Assembly (NCBI GenBank): GCA_902801485.1
Contig: CADCIP010000042.1
Coordinates: 507-34,892 of the forward strand
Reading direction: 5' to 3'
Origin: an uncultured Bacteroidales bacterium
Lineage (GTDB): Bacteria; Bacteroidota; Bacteroidia; Bacteroidales; Bacteroidaceae
DNA length: 34,386 nt
Of the stretch, positions 1 through 8,627 are shown in pieces. Made by a program: the position numbers and the translations under genes. The notes below the pieces were generated by a model. It searched no databases. It was not told the DNA's origin and saw only the letters and a list, made by a program, of their open reading frames with translations. Within the stretch, counting starts at the first letter, position 1; the number at the start of each line of letters is the position of its first letter.

Positions 1-706
1 TGCTAAACGTGATGTGCTGACAATCTATCGTAATGACATCTTCAATTATGCAGGTGAGATAGCAGACAAGGTGGTGTCTATCTTCGACCAGATTCCTCCT
101 CAGCTATCCAAACACGAAAAGAAGTTCCGACTGTCAGCTTTGAAACCTGGTGCGAAATATCGCGACTGGGACGACGCTTTCTTCTGGCTAAAGGATGCAA
201 GAGTTGTCAATATCTGCTATAATTCGACGGAGCCTAATATCGGACTGAAAATGAACGAAGACCGCACGACATTGAAGTGTTATATGAACGATACAGGCTT
301 GTTGATCAGTCATGCTTTCGACGAAAAGGGCATAGTCTCATCTGAGATTTACCAGAAACTGCTCTTTGGAAAACTGGAGGTAAACGAGGGAATGCTCATT
401 GAGAATATCGTGGCCCAAATGCTGGCTGCCAGTGGTAACAACCTATTTTTCTACAGTAAGTCATCAGAGGAAGCTGAGGAACGAATGGAAATAGATTTCT
501 TGCTCCAAAAAGATAAAGTGACCAGTCGCCACAATATCCGTCCGATAGAAGTCAAAAGCGGGAAGAACTACACATTGTCTTCCCTAACGAAGTGCATGAA
601 GAAGTTTGGAGAGTATATGACCTCTCCTACTGTTTTGCATGCAGCCGATTATAAGGTAGAGGATGGCATAACCTATCTTCCAATTTACATGACACCCTTA
701 TTGTAA
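1..706 (+). CDS. AAA ATPase / DUF4143 family protein, C-terminal part (gene enters from the left edge)
   Basis: The reading frame is open at the left edge (codons in phase from base 2), so the GTG at 14 is not the start and the gene is partial. The visible 235 or so residues match the C-terminal half of the AAA_14/DUF4143 ATPase family. They run from a helical region to a nuclease-like core with the pattern E-x-D-F-L-L, followed about 20 residues later by I-E-V-K-S-G, like the PD-(D/E)xK fold. Members of this family are widespread, often mobile, and mostly uncharacterised; the ATPase half would lie outside the window. The stop at 704-706 is 48 bp before the primase-helicase gene on the same strand, so the two could be co-transcribed. 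The family call is good; the cellular role is unknown. Confidence 0.8.
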   Translation, partial: AKRDVLTIYRNDIFNYAGEIADKVVSIFDQIPPQLSKHEKKFRLSALKPGAKYRDWDDAFFWLKDARVVNICYNSTEPNIGLKMNEDRTTLKCYMNDTGLLISHAFDEKGIVSSEIYQKLLFGKLEVNEGMLIENIVAQMLAASGNNLFFYSKSSEEAEERMEIDFLLQKDKVTSRHNIRPIEVKSGKNYTLSSLTKCMKKFGEYMTSPTVLHAADYKVEDGITYLPIYMTPLL

Positions 707-754
707 GTACAAGGAGTGTAAGTCTCATATTTGCGCCATTAGCTTGATAATAGT

Positions 755-3595
755 ATGTCCTCACAACGGTATCAGGAATTCATAGCGGAACGCGCACGAC
801 TACTTGAACGCATCAAGGAGTTGGAAGCCGAGAACGCCGAGCTTCGGAAAAGGCTTGGCGAACCTGTTGCAACTGTGTCCTCAGCCTCCTGTGCCATGAA
901 GAATCTGTCACTACAAGAGAAGATAGATTTGTTCTGCAGTTTGTTCAAGGGACGCTATGATGTTTTTGCGAGAAGATGGTACAGTAAGACAAGTGGAAAG
1001 GCAGGTTATCAGCCAGTGTGCCAAAATGAATGGACTCCGCTATGTGATAAACGCAAGTACAAGTGTGCCGATTGTCCTAATCGTAAGTTTTCGCCATTAA
1101 CAGACAACGACTACTATAGACATCTGGAAGGAAAAGATGCGGATGGCAGAGACGTTATAGGTCTTTATGTACTTAACGAAGACAATACATGTAACCTTCT
1201 TTGTACTGATTTCGACGATAAGAATTGTGAGCATGGCTATCAGGATGATGTATTAGCTTTTGTCGAAGTGTGCAAGAGCTGGAATGTTCCATATTCCATA
1301 GAGAGGTCACGTTCCGGTAATGGTGCTCACGTTTGGATCTTCTTTGATAGTCCAGTACTTGCGGTTAAAGCCCGCAAACTTGGTAATGCAATCCTGACTG
1401 AAGCCATGAATAGAGATGGAAAAATGGGATTCAAGTCCTACGACCGTTTCTTTCCAAATCAAGATACATTACCCGAAGGAGGACTGGGCAACTTGGTAGC
1501 GCTTCCGCTGCAGGGTAATGCACGAAAGAATGGCAACTGTGTATTTGTGAATGAGTTCTTTGAACCATATCTAGACCAATGGCAGTATCTACTGAATGTG
1601 GAAAAGCTTTCTGAGCAAGCACTTGAAGAACTTTTGAAGCAGAATGCGAACACTATGCCACTCGGTGATTTGTCGAAGACCAGTGAGTGTAAACCGTGGG
1701 AAGTGCCTGTTGCGAACAAAATAGAACGGGCCGACTTTGCCTCAGAGATTATTATCACAAGGTCAAACATGCTTTACATCCCATTGAGTCAGCTTTCATC
1801 AAAGGTGCTCAACCATCTAAGACGCATTGCCTCGTTCCGAAATCCAGAGTTCTATAGCAAACAGGCATTGCGCCTGTCAACATATTCCACGCCACGAATC
1901 ATCTCATGCGCAGATCTGACAGACGAATATCTGATGTTACCTCGTGGATGCGAGGATGCTGTTGTTGCACTGCTCAAAGAGAAAAGTGTAGCATTCCGCT
2001 TTGATGACGAGACAAATCATGGTAGAAGTATCTCCGTACATTTCAATGGAGAGCTGCGCAATGACCAACAAGAGGCTGTCGAGGCTTTGACCTCCAGCAA
2101 TACTGGAGTTCTTTCAGCCACAACAGCTTTTGGAAAGACGGTTTCCGCCATTGGCTTGATAGCCAAGCATGGTGTCAACACGCTGATTCTTGTACATACT
2201 AAGGCATTACTCGACCAATGGGTGCAGAGATTGGAGCAGTTCTTGGTTATCAATGAGATTCCAGAATCTGAAGAAGGTAAGCACAGACGAAAGAAGAATC
2301 TTTCACCTATAGGCACACTTTCTTCAACGGGAAACAAACTGCATGGCATTATTGACATCGCACTGATGCAGTCGTGTATCTCGGATAATGAGGTAAAGCC
2401 ATTCGTCAAAGACTACGGAATGGTTATTGCCGATGAGTGCCATCATGTCTCAGCGGTAAACTTTGAACAAATTCTGAAAGCCGTCAATGCCCAATATGTC
2501 TATGGACTGACGGCTACACCTATTCGGAAGGATGGACATCAGCCTATTATCTTTATGCAATGTGGTCCAATAAGATTCAGTGCAGATGCCAAGGCACAAA
2601 TGCAAACTCAGACCTTCCAGCGTCTGTTGGTTCCTCGTTTTACTCCCTTCAGACTTGTCAGTAACGAAGACCTATCGTTTGCGAAGGTTACGCAACAAAT
2701 AGCAGAAGATGAATATCGCAACCTTCTCATCGTCAAGGATGTTCTTGAAGTTCTGAAAAAAGGACGCTCGCCAATCATACTAACCAGCAGAACATCACAT
2801 GTAGCCTTGCTTGCAGAACTGCTACAGCCACATTGCCACAATGTCATAACACTTGTCGGTTCTTACAGTACAAAGGAGAAGCGTGAGAAGATGGAGCAAC
2901 TGCAGTCAATACCACCATCTGAGCCATTGGTGATTGTAGCTACGGGTAAATACGTTGGTGAAGGATTTGACTATGCGCGTCTTGACACACTTTTTCTTGT
3001 GTCTCCAGTATCGTGGAAAGGCATCGTCGCACAATATGTTGGGCGACTTCACCGTGAATACAAAGGGAAGCAGAATGTGCAGGTTTACGATTACATAGAC
3101 ATCCGTGTGCCAGTTTGCGAATCATCATATCGAAAACGCCTGAAGGGATATGCCTCCATCGGTTATAGAATCAGGAATAATGAGGTATTTGACAGACTAT
3201 TCCCAACAACTGATGTTATTTATAATGGTCTGAATTTCGAACAACCATTTATATCAGATTTGGCAAATTGCAAGCAATCTATTGTCATTTCCTGTCCTAA
3301 AGTGAAGTCGGGTCGATATTCACATGTGACAGAAAGGCTACTTGAAATAGCCGCTAATGGTAGAGAGGTGGTGTTATATACAAAAGAAGAAACCGATGAT
3401 ACGTTGCGAATGCAACAGCAAGGTATATCCGTTATCTGCCGTGACTATCTCACTCTTCATTCTGCTATTATTGATAAAAGTACGATTTGGTATGGTAGTG
3501 TCAATATCCTTGGCTTCCATTCCATAGAAGACAACCTTATTAGGTTCAAAAACATAGAAATTGCGTCAAGCCTGTTAGAGTCCTTACAAAAGTGA
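755..3595 (+). CDS. TOTE-type archaeo-eukaryotic primase fused to SF2 helicase with PLD-like tail
   Basis: A 946-residue multidomain protein. Residues 1-36 form a charged coiled coil. Residues about 50-285 look like the archaeo-eukaryotic primase domain of TOTE conflict systems, with a DFDD metal motif at 152-155, SGNGAH at 187-192 and a GLGNLVALPLQ stretch at 243-253. Cysteines 89, 97, 104 and 107 could bind zinc. A superfamily-2 helicase follows: Walker A TTAFGKT at 456-462, DECHH at 560-564, TATP at 586-589 and QYVGRLHR at 760-767. The last 110 residues end in a phospholipase-D-like segment (IIDKSTIWYGSVN), but the HxK of the catalytic HKD motif is not intact, so this domain may bind rather than cut. 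TOTE systems are thought to act against foreign nucleic acid; here that is inference. The start at ATG 755 is supported by the coiled coil beginning directly after it. Confidence 0.85.
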   Translation: MSSQRYQEFIAERARLLERIKELEAENAELRKRLGEPVATVSSASCAMKNLSLQEKIDLFCSLFKGRYDVFARRWYSKTSGKAGYQPVCQNEWTPLCDKRKYKCADCPNRKFSPLTDNDYYRHLEGKDADGRDVIGLYVLNEDNTCNLLCTDFDDKNCEHGYQDDVLAFVEVCKSWNVPYSIERSRSGNGAHVWIFFDSPVLAVKARKLGNAILTEAMNRDGKMGFKSYDRFFPNQDTLPEGGLGNLVALPLQGNARKNGNCVFVNEFFEPYLDQWQYLLNVEKLSEQALEELLKQNANTMPLGDLSKTSECKPWEVPVANKIERADFASEIIITRSNMLYIPLSQLSSKVLNHLRRIASFRNPEFYSKQALRLSTYSTPRIISCADLTDEYLMLPRGCEDAVVALLKEKSVAFRFDDETNHGRSISVHFNGELRNDQQEAVEALTSSNTGVLSATTAFGKTVSAIGLIAKHGVNTLILVHTKALLDQWVQRLEQFLVINEIPESEEGKHRRKKNLSPIGTLSSTGNKLHGIIDIALMQSCISDNEVKPFVKDYGMVIADECHHVSAVNFEQILKAVNAQYVYGLTATPIRKDGHQPIIFMQCGPIRFSADAKAQMQTQTFQRLLVPRFTPFRLVSNEDLSFAKVTQQIAEDEYRNLLIVKDVLEVLKKGRSPIILTSRTSHVALLAELLQPHCHNVITLVGSYSTKEKREKMEQLQSIPPSEPLVIVATGKYVGEGFDYARLDTLFLVSPVSWKGIVAQYVGRLHREYKGKQNVQVYDYIDIRVPVCESSYRKRLKGYASIGYRIRNNEVFDRLFPTTDVIYNGLNFEQPFISDLANCKQSIVISCPKVKSGRYSHVTERLLEIAANGREVVLYTKEETDDTLRMQQQGISVICRDYLTLHSAIIDKSTIWYGSVNILGFHSIEDNLIRFKNIEIASSLLESLQK

Positions 3596-3823
3596 TATGG
3601 TTGGGGAGATAACATCATGATTCAAGAGATTCTCATACTCTATCCAAGTATGATAGTTAAAGATTCTCAAAGATACTCTATTTTCTGCTAGACCATGGCG
3701 ATGTGAATCGTTATGGCATTTTATTTTCCTTTTATTCATTGGTTAGTTCCACAGAGACTCCGTGACTATCTATGACACAAAAGCGGGGACTGAAACAGTT
3801 TGTTTACGCATTGTTTACGCAGA
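3596..3823. other. Intergenic region between primase-helicase gene and tRNA-CAU
   Basis: There is no convincing open frame here. The stretch is AT-rich, with a repeated AGATTCTCA word near 3627 and 3661. It ends in an exact tandem 11-bp duplication just before the tRNA terminator. It could hold the degraded end of a mobile element, but no integrase motif is visible. Confidence 0.4.
3800..3821. repeat. Tandem 11-bp duplication (TTGTTTACGCA x2)
   Basis: Two perfect, directly abutting copies of TTGTTTACGCA lie at 3800-3810 and 3811-3821. They sit about 50 bp from the 3' end of the tRNA-CAU gene, on the side facing the primase-helicase. They may be recombinase or regulator half-sites, but this is not shown. 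Confidence 0.6.
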
Positions 3824-3825
3824 CA

Positions 3826-3859
3826 TGAAAAAAGCACTTGCGAGAAACTCGCAAGTGCT
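3826..3859 (-). terminator. Rho-independent terminator after tRNA-CAU
   Basis: A perfect 12-bp stem (AGCACTTGCGAG at 3833-3844 and CTCGCAAGTGCT at 3848-3859) closes a 3-nt loop. On the minus strand it is followed by a run of T (the A run at 3828-3833). It lies 12 bp past the tRNA 3' end and fits termination of the tRNA transcript. Confidence 0.85.
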
Positions 3860-3871
3860 TGATTTTCAATG

Positions 3872-3945
3872 TGGACCAGCCAGGGCTTGAACCTGGGACC
3901 TCCAGATTATGAGTCTGTTGCTCTAACCAACTGAGCTACAAGTCC
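3872..3945 (-). tRNA. tRNA with CAU anticodon (probably elongator Met; Ile2 not excluded)
   Basis: A 74-nt cloverleaf reads on the minus strand. It has a D stem GCTC/GAGC, anticodon loop CTCATAA, T arm CCAGG-TTCAAGC-CCTGG, and an acceptor stem G1-C72 to G7-C66 with one T-T mismatch at position 6. The discriminator base is A and CCA is not encoded. CAU can be elongator Met or lysidine-modified Ile2, and the sequence alone does not settle which. It has its own promoter (3975-4006) and terminator (3826-3859). Confidence 0.92.
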
Positions 3946-3974
3946 AGTGCATCCATATATTTGGTTTGCGGGTG

Positions 3975-4006
3975 CAAAAGTAGATATTTCTGATGAATTA
4001 TCCAAA
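3975..4006 (-). promoter_or_regulatory. Bacteroidetes-type promoter of tRNA-CAU
   Basis: On the minus strand TTTG (4006-4003) is followed after exactly 20 nt by TACTTTTG (3982-3975), matching the Bacteroidetes -33/-7 consensus. It lies about 30 bp upstream of the tRNA and back to back with the ribF promoter. Confidence 0.8.
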
Positions 4007-4021
4007 TGTGAAGCGGAAAAA

Positions 4022-4053
4022 TTTGGTCAGCAAAGTATATTTACCTATTTTTG
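4022..4053 (+). promoter_or_regulatory. Bacteroidetes-type promoter of ribF
   Basis: TTTG at 4022-4025, a 20-nt spacer and TATTTTTG at 4046-4053 match the -33/-7 consensus. Transcription would start around 4060, giving a leader of only about 10 nt. This rules out the in-frame TTG at 4051 as the ribF start because it lies inside the -7 box. Confidence 0.75.
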
Positions 4054-4068
4054 CAGCTTGGAAGGAAA

Positions 4069-4953
4069 ATGAGGTACGTAGCAACGATAGGTTTTTTCGA
4101 TGGTGTTCACCGCGGGCACCAATGTTTGGTAAGTCAGGTCTGTGAACTTGCCCGCAAATTGCAGTGTGCCTCTATGATTGTCACGTTCGACCGTCATCCG
4201 CGTCAGGTGCTTCATGCTGACTACGTTCCCCAGTTACTCTCTACTTATGAAGAAAAAAAAGCTCTCTTGACAACCACTGGTGTTGACAGATTGGAGATGT
4301 TGCCTTTTACTGAGGAACTGAGTCGTCTTACTGCATTGGAGTTTATGCAGCAGGTGCTGACTGTTAAGTTTCATGTTCAGACTTTGGTAATGGGTTACGA
4401 CCATCGTTTTGGTTGTGGAGGCGGTACCTTCACTGAATATGTAGAGTGGGGGAAACTGGTTGGTATTGATGTCGTTTTGGCCCACGAGTTGGAAGAGGAA
4501 AAGGTCAGCAGCAGTGTTATCCGACGCCTGTTGGGTGAGGGGAAAATAAGACAAGCCAACCATTTCCTGGGTTACGAATACAACCTGCATGGTAAAGTTG
4601 TTACAGGGCATCAGGTGGGGAGGAATATTGGTTTCCCTACGGCCAACATAATGGCCCCGAAAGACAAACTTCTTCCCGCTTGTGGGGTGTACGCTGTTAG
4701 AGCCATGGTTAATGATTCTTCTTATAATGGCATGCTGTGCATTGGGCACAGACCAACGTTGAACAATGGAGATGAGCTGTCTGTCGAAGTCAATCTTTTT
4801 GGATTCAACGGAGATTTATATGGCAGGGAGATTTCGGTAAGCTTTGTAGATCGTCTGCGCGATGAACAATCTTTTCCCTCAGTCGAGGCGCTTCAGCGAC
4901 AATTGGAACAGGACGCCTTTCATGCACAGGATATTCTCTCCAAAGTGGTATGA
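4069..4953 (+). CDS. ribF: Bifunctional riboflavin kinase / FAD synthetase
   Basis: Converts riboflavin to FMN (kinase) and FMN to FAD (adenylyltransferase) in the cytoplasm. The 294-residue product has the nucleotidyltransferase domain first, with GFFDGVHRGHQ near residue 8 (HxGH nucleotide-binding motif) and SSVIRRLLGEG at about 150. The C-terminal riboflavin kinase domain contains GxNxGFPTAN at about 185. The ATG at 4069 is chosen because it leads straight into the conserved first strand (RYVATIGFFDG). It has a GGAAGGA just upstream and lies downstream of the promoter. Its last bases overlap the next gene by 4 bp (ATGA), so the two are translationally coupled. Confidence 0.95.
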   Translation: MRYVATIGFFDGVHRGHQCLVSQVCELARKLQCASMIVTFDRHPRQVLHADYVPQLLSTYEEKKALLTTTGVDRLEMLPFTEELSRLTALEFMQQVLTVKFHVQTLVMGYDHRFGCGGGTFTEYVEWGKLVGIDVVLAHELEEEKVSSSVIRRLLGEGKIRQANHFLGYEYNLHGKVVTGHQVGRNIGFPTANIMAPKDKLLPACGVYAVRAMVNDSSYNGMLCIGHRPTLNNGDELSVEVNLFGFNGDLYGREISVSFVDRLRDEQSFPSVEALQRQLEQDAFHAQDILSKVV

Positions 4954-6125
4954 CCAATGCCGAATTCATAGTTCAACACAAATCAGACGACGTTCGTAAA
5001 CTGGCGCTCGGAAAGGTGCCGGAAGGAATAGATCTGCCTTTCTGCCTGCAGCAGATAGAAGGTTGGCAGTTAGCCTGTAAAAAGATACCCCAGTGGGCTG
5101 GAACGGACGGATTGTTATATCCGCCGCATCTCTCTATGGAGCAGTGCAGCAGCGAAAAAACGGCACTTTATAAAAAACAACTTGTACAGCGTGTTTTATG
5201 CGATGAATTGGAACAAATGGTCGATCTGACCGGAGGCTTCGGAATCGATTTCAGCTATATGGCCCCTTTGTTCCGCAAGGCTGTTTACATAGAGCGGCAA
5301 GAGACCCTTTGCCAGATAGCTCTACATAACTTTAATCTATTAGGTTTGCATCATGTCGGGGTGAGACAATCGCAGGCAGAAGACGAACTTGCTCAAATAA
5401 ATAATGTATCCCTAATATATGTTGATCCCGCCCGAAGGGACAGTAAAGGCAGAAAGGTAGTGCTGTTAGAAGATTGTCAGCCTAACGTCATCGGTTTGCA
5501 AGACGAATTACTTAAGCAGGCAAAAGTTGTATTGCTGAAACTCTCACCCATGCTTGAGATACGCCAGGCCTTACGCCAGTTACAAAATGTTCGCGAGGTG
5601 CATGTGGTAAGCGTAGATGGAGAGTGTAAGGAACTGTTGTTGGTGTTGCATCAACAAGATATCCCATTTCATTATCATTGTGTGAACCTTTCCGGCACAC
5701 GACAAGAAACTGTTGTGCCTGCCGCATGGCCCAATCCTGTTATTTGCGAGAAAGAGAAAGCCTTCTTGTACGAACCTAACGCTTCGATTCTTAAAGCCGG
5801 TGTACAAGATGCACTTTGCGAACAGCTCGGGGTAGAGAAACTGCATCCGTTCAGTCATTTGTTCACATCTGAGGAGCTTATCGCAAGCTTCCCGGGCCGG
5901 TCCTTCCGCATTTTAGGCAGGAGCGATTTCAGTAAGCAGGGGCTCAGAACTTTGCTCTCTGGAGTCAAGCAAGCCAACCTGACAGTAAGGAACTTTCCTG
6001 CCAGTGTTCAGGAACTTCGTAAGAAGTTGAAACTGAGCGATGGAGGCAACTTTTATTTGTTTGCTACCACGTTGAAAGACGAATCTCATGTCCTTTTGCT
6101 ATGCGAGAAAGCAAAAATTGACTAA
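4950..6125 (+). CDS. Class I SAM-dependent methyltransferase with THUMP-like C-terminal domain
   Basis: A 391-residue protein of the PG_1098-type family common in Bacteroidales. An N-terminal helical/ferredoxin-like region is followed by a Rossmann methyltransferase core, with the SAM loop DLTGGFG at residues 92-98, an acidic residue after the next strand (YIERQ), and DPARR at 159-163 in the position of the DPPY/DPPR catalytic motif. The last part (about 310-391) fits the THUMP-like domain, which suggests RNA as substrate. The target base is not known to me. The gene starts inside the end of ribF (ATGA overlap). The first bases past its stop form the promoter region of the oxidoreductase operon. 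Confidence 0.85.
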   Translation: MTNAEFIVQHKSDDVRKLALGKVPEGIDLPFCLQQIEGWQLACKKIPQWAGTDGLLYPPHLSMEQCSSEKTALYKKQLVQRVLCDELEQMVDLTGGFGIDFSYMAPLFRKAVYIERQETLCQIALHNFNLLGLHHVGVRQSQAEDELAQINNVSLIYVDPARRDSKGRKVVLLEDCQPNVIGLQDELLKQAKVVLLKLSPMLEIRQALRQLQNVREVHVVSVDGECKELLLVLHQQDIPFHYHCVNLSGTRQETVVPAAWPNPVICEKEKAFLYEPNASILKAGVQDALCEQLGVEKLHPFSHLFTSEELIASFPGRSFRILGRSDFSKQGLRTLLSGVKQANLTVRNFPASVQELRKKLKLSDGGNFYLFATTLKDESHVLLLCEKAKID

Positions 6126-6131
6126 ATTTGC

Positions 6132-6181
6132 TATTTTTGCTTTTTCTTGTTACATTTGTTTGATTATTTTTGCTACTTTTG
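6132..6181 (+). promoter_or_regulatory. Cluster of three TAnnTTTG boxes before the glycan operon
   Basis: TATTTTTG occurs at 6132-6139 and 6165-6172, and TACTTTTG at 6174-6181, all upstream of the ATG at 6220. None has a TTTG exactly 20 nt upstream, so which one is used cannot be told from sequence. The last is the best placed. Confidence 0.5.
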
Positions 6182-6219
6182 CACCAAGAAACAAATCAAA
6201 ACCACTAAATAACCTAATT

Positions 6220-7647
6220 ATGTCTACAAGAAGAGATTTTTTAAAAGGTATGGGTATTGCAACCGCTGGTTTGACCTTGGCTCCAAGTGATTTATTTGCA
6301 GCCAAGAAGAAAACACAACCCGCTCCTGCACCTAAGAGTGACAAAGTGAAGATTGCCTACATTGGTATCGGTAATCGTGGTCAGCAGAACATTGATGAGT
6401 TTGCCAAAACCAATATGGTGGATGTTGTAGCTCTTTGCGATGTTGACCTGCAGGGTAAACAGTGCCAGAAGGTGCTGAATATGTATCCCAATGCAAAGCG
6501 CTTCACAGATTTCCGTAAACTTTTCGACGAGTATTCCGACCATTTTGATGCCGTTGCAGTAAGTGTGCCCGACCATACGCATTTCTTCGTCTGCATGGCC
6601 GCCATGAAGCATGGCAAGCATGTTTATTGCGAGAAGCCCCTCATTCGTACTTTCCAGGAAGGCGAAATTCTCATAGAGATGGCCAACCGTCATCCCGAAC
6701 TTGCTACTCAGGTTGGTAACCAGGGCCATTCAGAAGGTAACTATTTCCAGTTCAAGGCTTGGATGGAAGCAGGTATCATCAAGGATGTTACCAAGGTTGT
6801 CGCCCACATGAATAACGACCGTCGTTGGCATAAGTACGATTGGAATATGACCAAGATGCCCGAGGGTGATCCTATCCCCGAAGGTATGGACTACGATACA
6901 TGGCACGGAGGAATCCGTTACCATAACTACAGCAAGCTTTATCATCAGGGCGACTGGCGCAGCTGGTACGACTTTGGTATGGGGGCTTTGGGAGACTGGG
7001 GCGCTCACCTCTTGGATACCGCCCATGAGTTCCTACAGTTAGGCTTGCCTTACGAAATCAACATGAAGTATGCCAAGAACCACAACGAGTTCTTCTACCC
7101 GTTCTCAAGTACTATCGAGTTCCGTTTCGGTGCCCGTGGCAATATGCCTCCCTGTGATGTAATATGGTACGATGGTGTAGATAACCAGCCTCCATTGCCA
7201 GCAGGTTATGGTGAGAGCAAGTTGGCCGACGGTATCCCTGCCAGCGGTCAGGGCGAGTACACCAACCAGAAACTGAACCCCGGTAAGATTATCTACGGAC
7301 GCGACCTTACCTTCAAGGGTGCCAGTCATGGTAGCACGCTGGAGATTATCCCCAAGGAGAAGGCCGAGGCAATGAAGGACAAACTTCCCGTTGTTCCCAA
7401 GAGTCCCAGTAACCATTATGTAAACTTCCTGCGTGCTTGTCAGGGAACAGAGAAGACCCGTTCGCCCTTCCAGATTGCAGGTGTGCTTTGTCAGGTATTC
7501 TGCCTGGGTGTTATCGCTCAGCGCCTGAACACTCAGTTGTTCTTCGACCCACGTACCAAGAAGTTCACCAACAACGAGTTTGCTAACGCTATGCTCTCTG
7601 GCATGCCTCCTCGCAGAGGTTGGGAAGAGTTCTATAAGATAGATTAA
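6220..7647 (+). CDS. Tat-exported Gfo/Idh/MocA family oxidoreductase
   Basis: A 475-residue NAD(P)-dependent sugar oxidoreductase. It starts with a twin-arginine signal (STRRDFLKGMGIATAGLTL), so it is probably exported folded with its cofactor. The Rossmann domain follows with YIGIGNRGQ near residue 45 and ALCDVD ending the second strand. HVYCEKPL is the lysine-containing active-site motif of the family. The C-terminal domain carries GMGALGDWGAHLLDTAHEF. The ATG at 6220 is preferred because the reading frame upstream of it runs through promoter-like DNA. It heads a same-strand cluster with a DUF1080 protein, GH92 and GH76. Family members paired with DUF1080 proteins are known to oxidise the C3 hydroxyl of glycosides as the first step of glycosidic cleavage; that role here is inferred. 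It lacks GH109-type features. Confidence 0.85.
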   Translation: MSTRRDFLKGMGIATAGLTLAPSDLFAAKKKTQPAPAPKSDKVKIAYIGIGNRGQQNIDEFAKTNMVDVVALCDVDLQGKQCQKVLNMYPNAKRFTDFRKLFDEYSDHFDAVAVSVPDHTHFFVCMAAMKHGKHVYCEKPLIRTFQEGEILIEMANRHPELATQVGNQGHSEGNYFQFKAWMEAGIIKDVTKVVAHMNNDRRWHKYDWNMTKMPEGDPIPEGMDYDTWHGGIRYHNYSKLYHQGDWRSWYDFGMGALGDWGAHLLDTAHEFLQLGLPYEINMKYAKNHNEFFYPFSSTIEFRFGARGNMPPCDVIWYDGVDNQPPLPAGYGESKLADGIPASGQGEYTNQKLNPGKIIYGRDLTFKGASHGSTLEIIPKEKAEAMKDKLPVVPKSPSNHYVNFLRACQGTEKTRSPFQIAGVLCQVFCLGVIAQRLNTQLFFDPRTKKFTNNEFANAMLSGMPPRRGWEEFYKID

Positions 7648-7648
7648 C

Positions 7649-7863
7649 GCCCCTCTCCAACCCCTAGCCCCTCATCCTCCGTCGCGAGTGGGGACTCGCT
7701 CCCCTTTGTGGGATCGCAGTGACATCCAGTCACTACTCTAAAGACCCCAGTCGCCCCCCAAATGGGAGGTGGGGAAGTCCAAAGTAAGTAAGAGATATTA
7801 ATAAACTGCCAAGCCCCTGTTAGCAGTTCCCTCCCATTTGGGGGAGGGTTAGGGAGAGGGGCC
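7649..7863. repeat. Structured dispersed repeat, copy A (complete)
   Basis: A 215-bp element starting 1 bp after the oxidoreductase stop codon and ending 5 bp before the next ATG. Its ends are imperfect inverted repeats beginning GCCCCTCTCC and ending GGAGAGGGGCC. Inside are hairpins GCGAGT/ACTCGC (7684-7699), AGTGAC/GTCACT (7718-7734), and AACTGC/GCAGTT (7804-7828). The third is enclosed by a perfect 15-bp inverted repeat at 7755-7769 and 7830-7844. A second copy lies at 34182 to the window end, and a degenerate right end at 13891-13928. It has no coding capacity, so it could be a MITE-like element or a mobile structured RNA. Its place inside an operon means it is probably transcribed. Confidence 0.85.
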
Positions 7864-7868
7864 GAGTT

Positions 7869-8627
7869 ATGAAGAAATATATTATAGCAACGGCTATGCT
7901 GGCTGTTCTGCCCGTAGCCGCACAGAAGAAAGTTGTAAAAGAAGTTGCTGCTCCAACTCCAACTACAGATAATGTACTCACCGAGCAGGAAGAACGCGAA
8001 GGCTGGAAACTCCTTTGGGATGGTAAGACCACGGAAGGGTGGCGCGGCGCTAAGTTGGCAGGTTTCCCTGCAAAGGGCTGGCGTATCGAAAATGGTGTGC
8101 TGAAGGTAGAGGCTGCCAATGGTGCAGAAAGTGGGAATGGTGGCGACATCGTAACCAACAAAAGTTATCATAACTTCATCCTGAAGGTTGATTTTAAGAT
8201 TACCGAAGGTGCCAACAGCGGTATCAAGTATTTCGTGGATCCTGATATGAACCAGGGTGAGGGTAGCGCTATCGGTTGCGAATTCCAGATTCTGGACGAC
8301 CTGCGTCATCCCGATGCCAAGTTGGGCGTTAAGGGTAACCGCAAGTTGGGTTCTCTTTATGACCTGATTCCCGCTCCCGAGAACAAGCCCTTCGACATTA
8401 CCACCTGGAACACAGCAATGGTTATTGTAAAGGATAAGCACGTAGAGCATTGGCTGAATGGTGTAAAGTTGTTGGAATACGAGCGCAATACACAGGAGTG
8501 GGACGCACTTGTAGCCTACAGCAAATACAAGAACTGGCCTAATTTCGGTAACCGCGACGGACGCATTCTCTTGCAGGACCATGGCAACGAGGTGTGGTTT
8601 AAGAATGTTAAGATTAAGGAATTTTAA
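7869..8627 (+). CDS. DUF1080 (3-keto-disaccharide hydrolase-type) secreted protein
   Basis: A 252-residue protein with a short signal peptide ([18 protein letters not shown]) and a single concanavalin-like DUF1080 domain. Recognisable parts are [38 protein letters not shown], and [24 protein letters not shown] and [19 protein letters not shown] are also present. The Pfam family is now named for 3-keto-disaccharide hydrolases. These act on sugars already oxidised at C3 by Gfo/Idh/MocA enzymes, which fits the gene just upstream. It is separated from that gene only by the dispersed repeat and abuts the GH92 gene (stop TAA then ATG with no gap), so an operon is likely. The substrate is not known. 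Confidence 0.85.
   Translation: MKKYIIATAMLAVLPVAAQKKVVKEVAAPTPTTDNVLTEQEEREGWKLLWDGKTTEGWRGAKLAGFPAKGWRIENGVLKVEAANGAESGNGGDIVTNKSYHNFILKVDFKITEGANSGIKYFVDPDMNQGEGSAIGCEFQILDDLRHPDAKLGVKGNRKLGSLYDLIPAPENKPFDITTWNTAMVIVKDKHVEHWLNGVKLLEYERNTQEWDALVAYSKYKNWPNFGNRDGRILLQDHGNEVWFKNVKIKEF

Noticed and set aside
4051-4953. TTG at 4051 as the ribF start
   Set aside because: It lies inside the -7 promoter box and the six extra residues precede the conserved first strand; ATG 4069 fits better.
6220-7647. Oxidoreductase as a GH109 glycosidase
   Set aside because: It has the Tat signal and Rossmann fold, but carries the oxidoreductase motif YCEKPL instead of the GH109-type sequence at that place, so redox activity is more likely.
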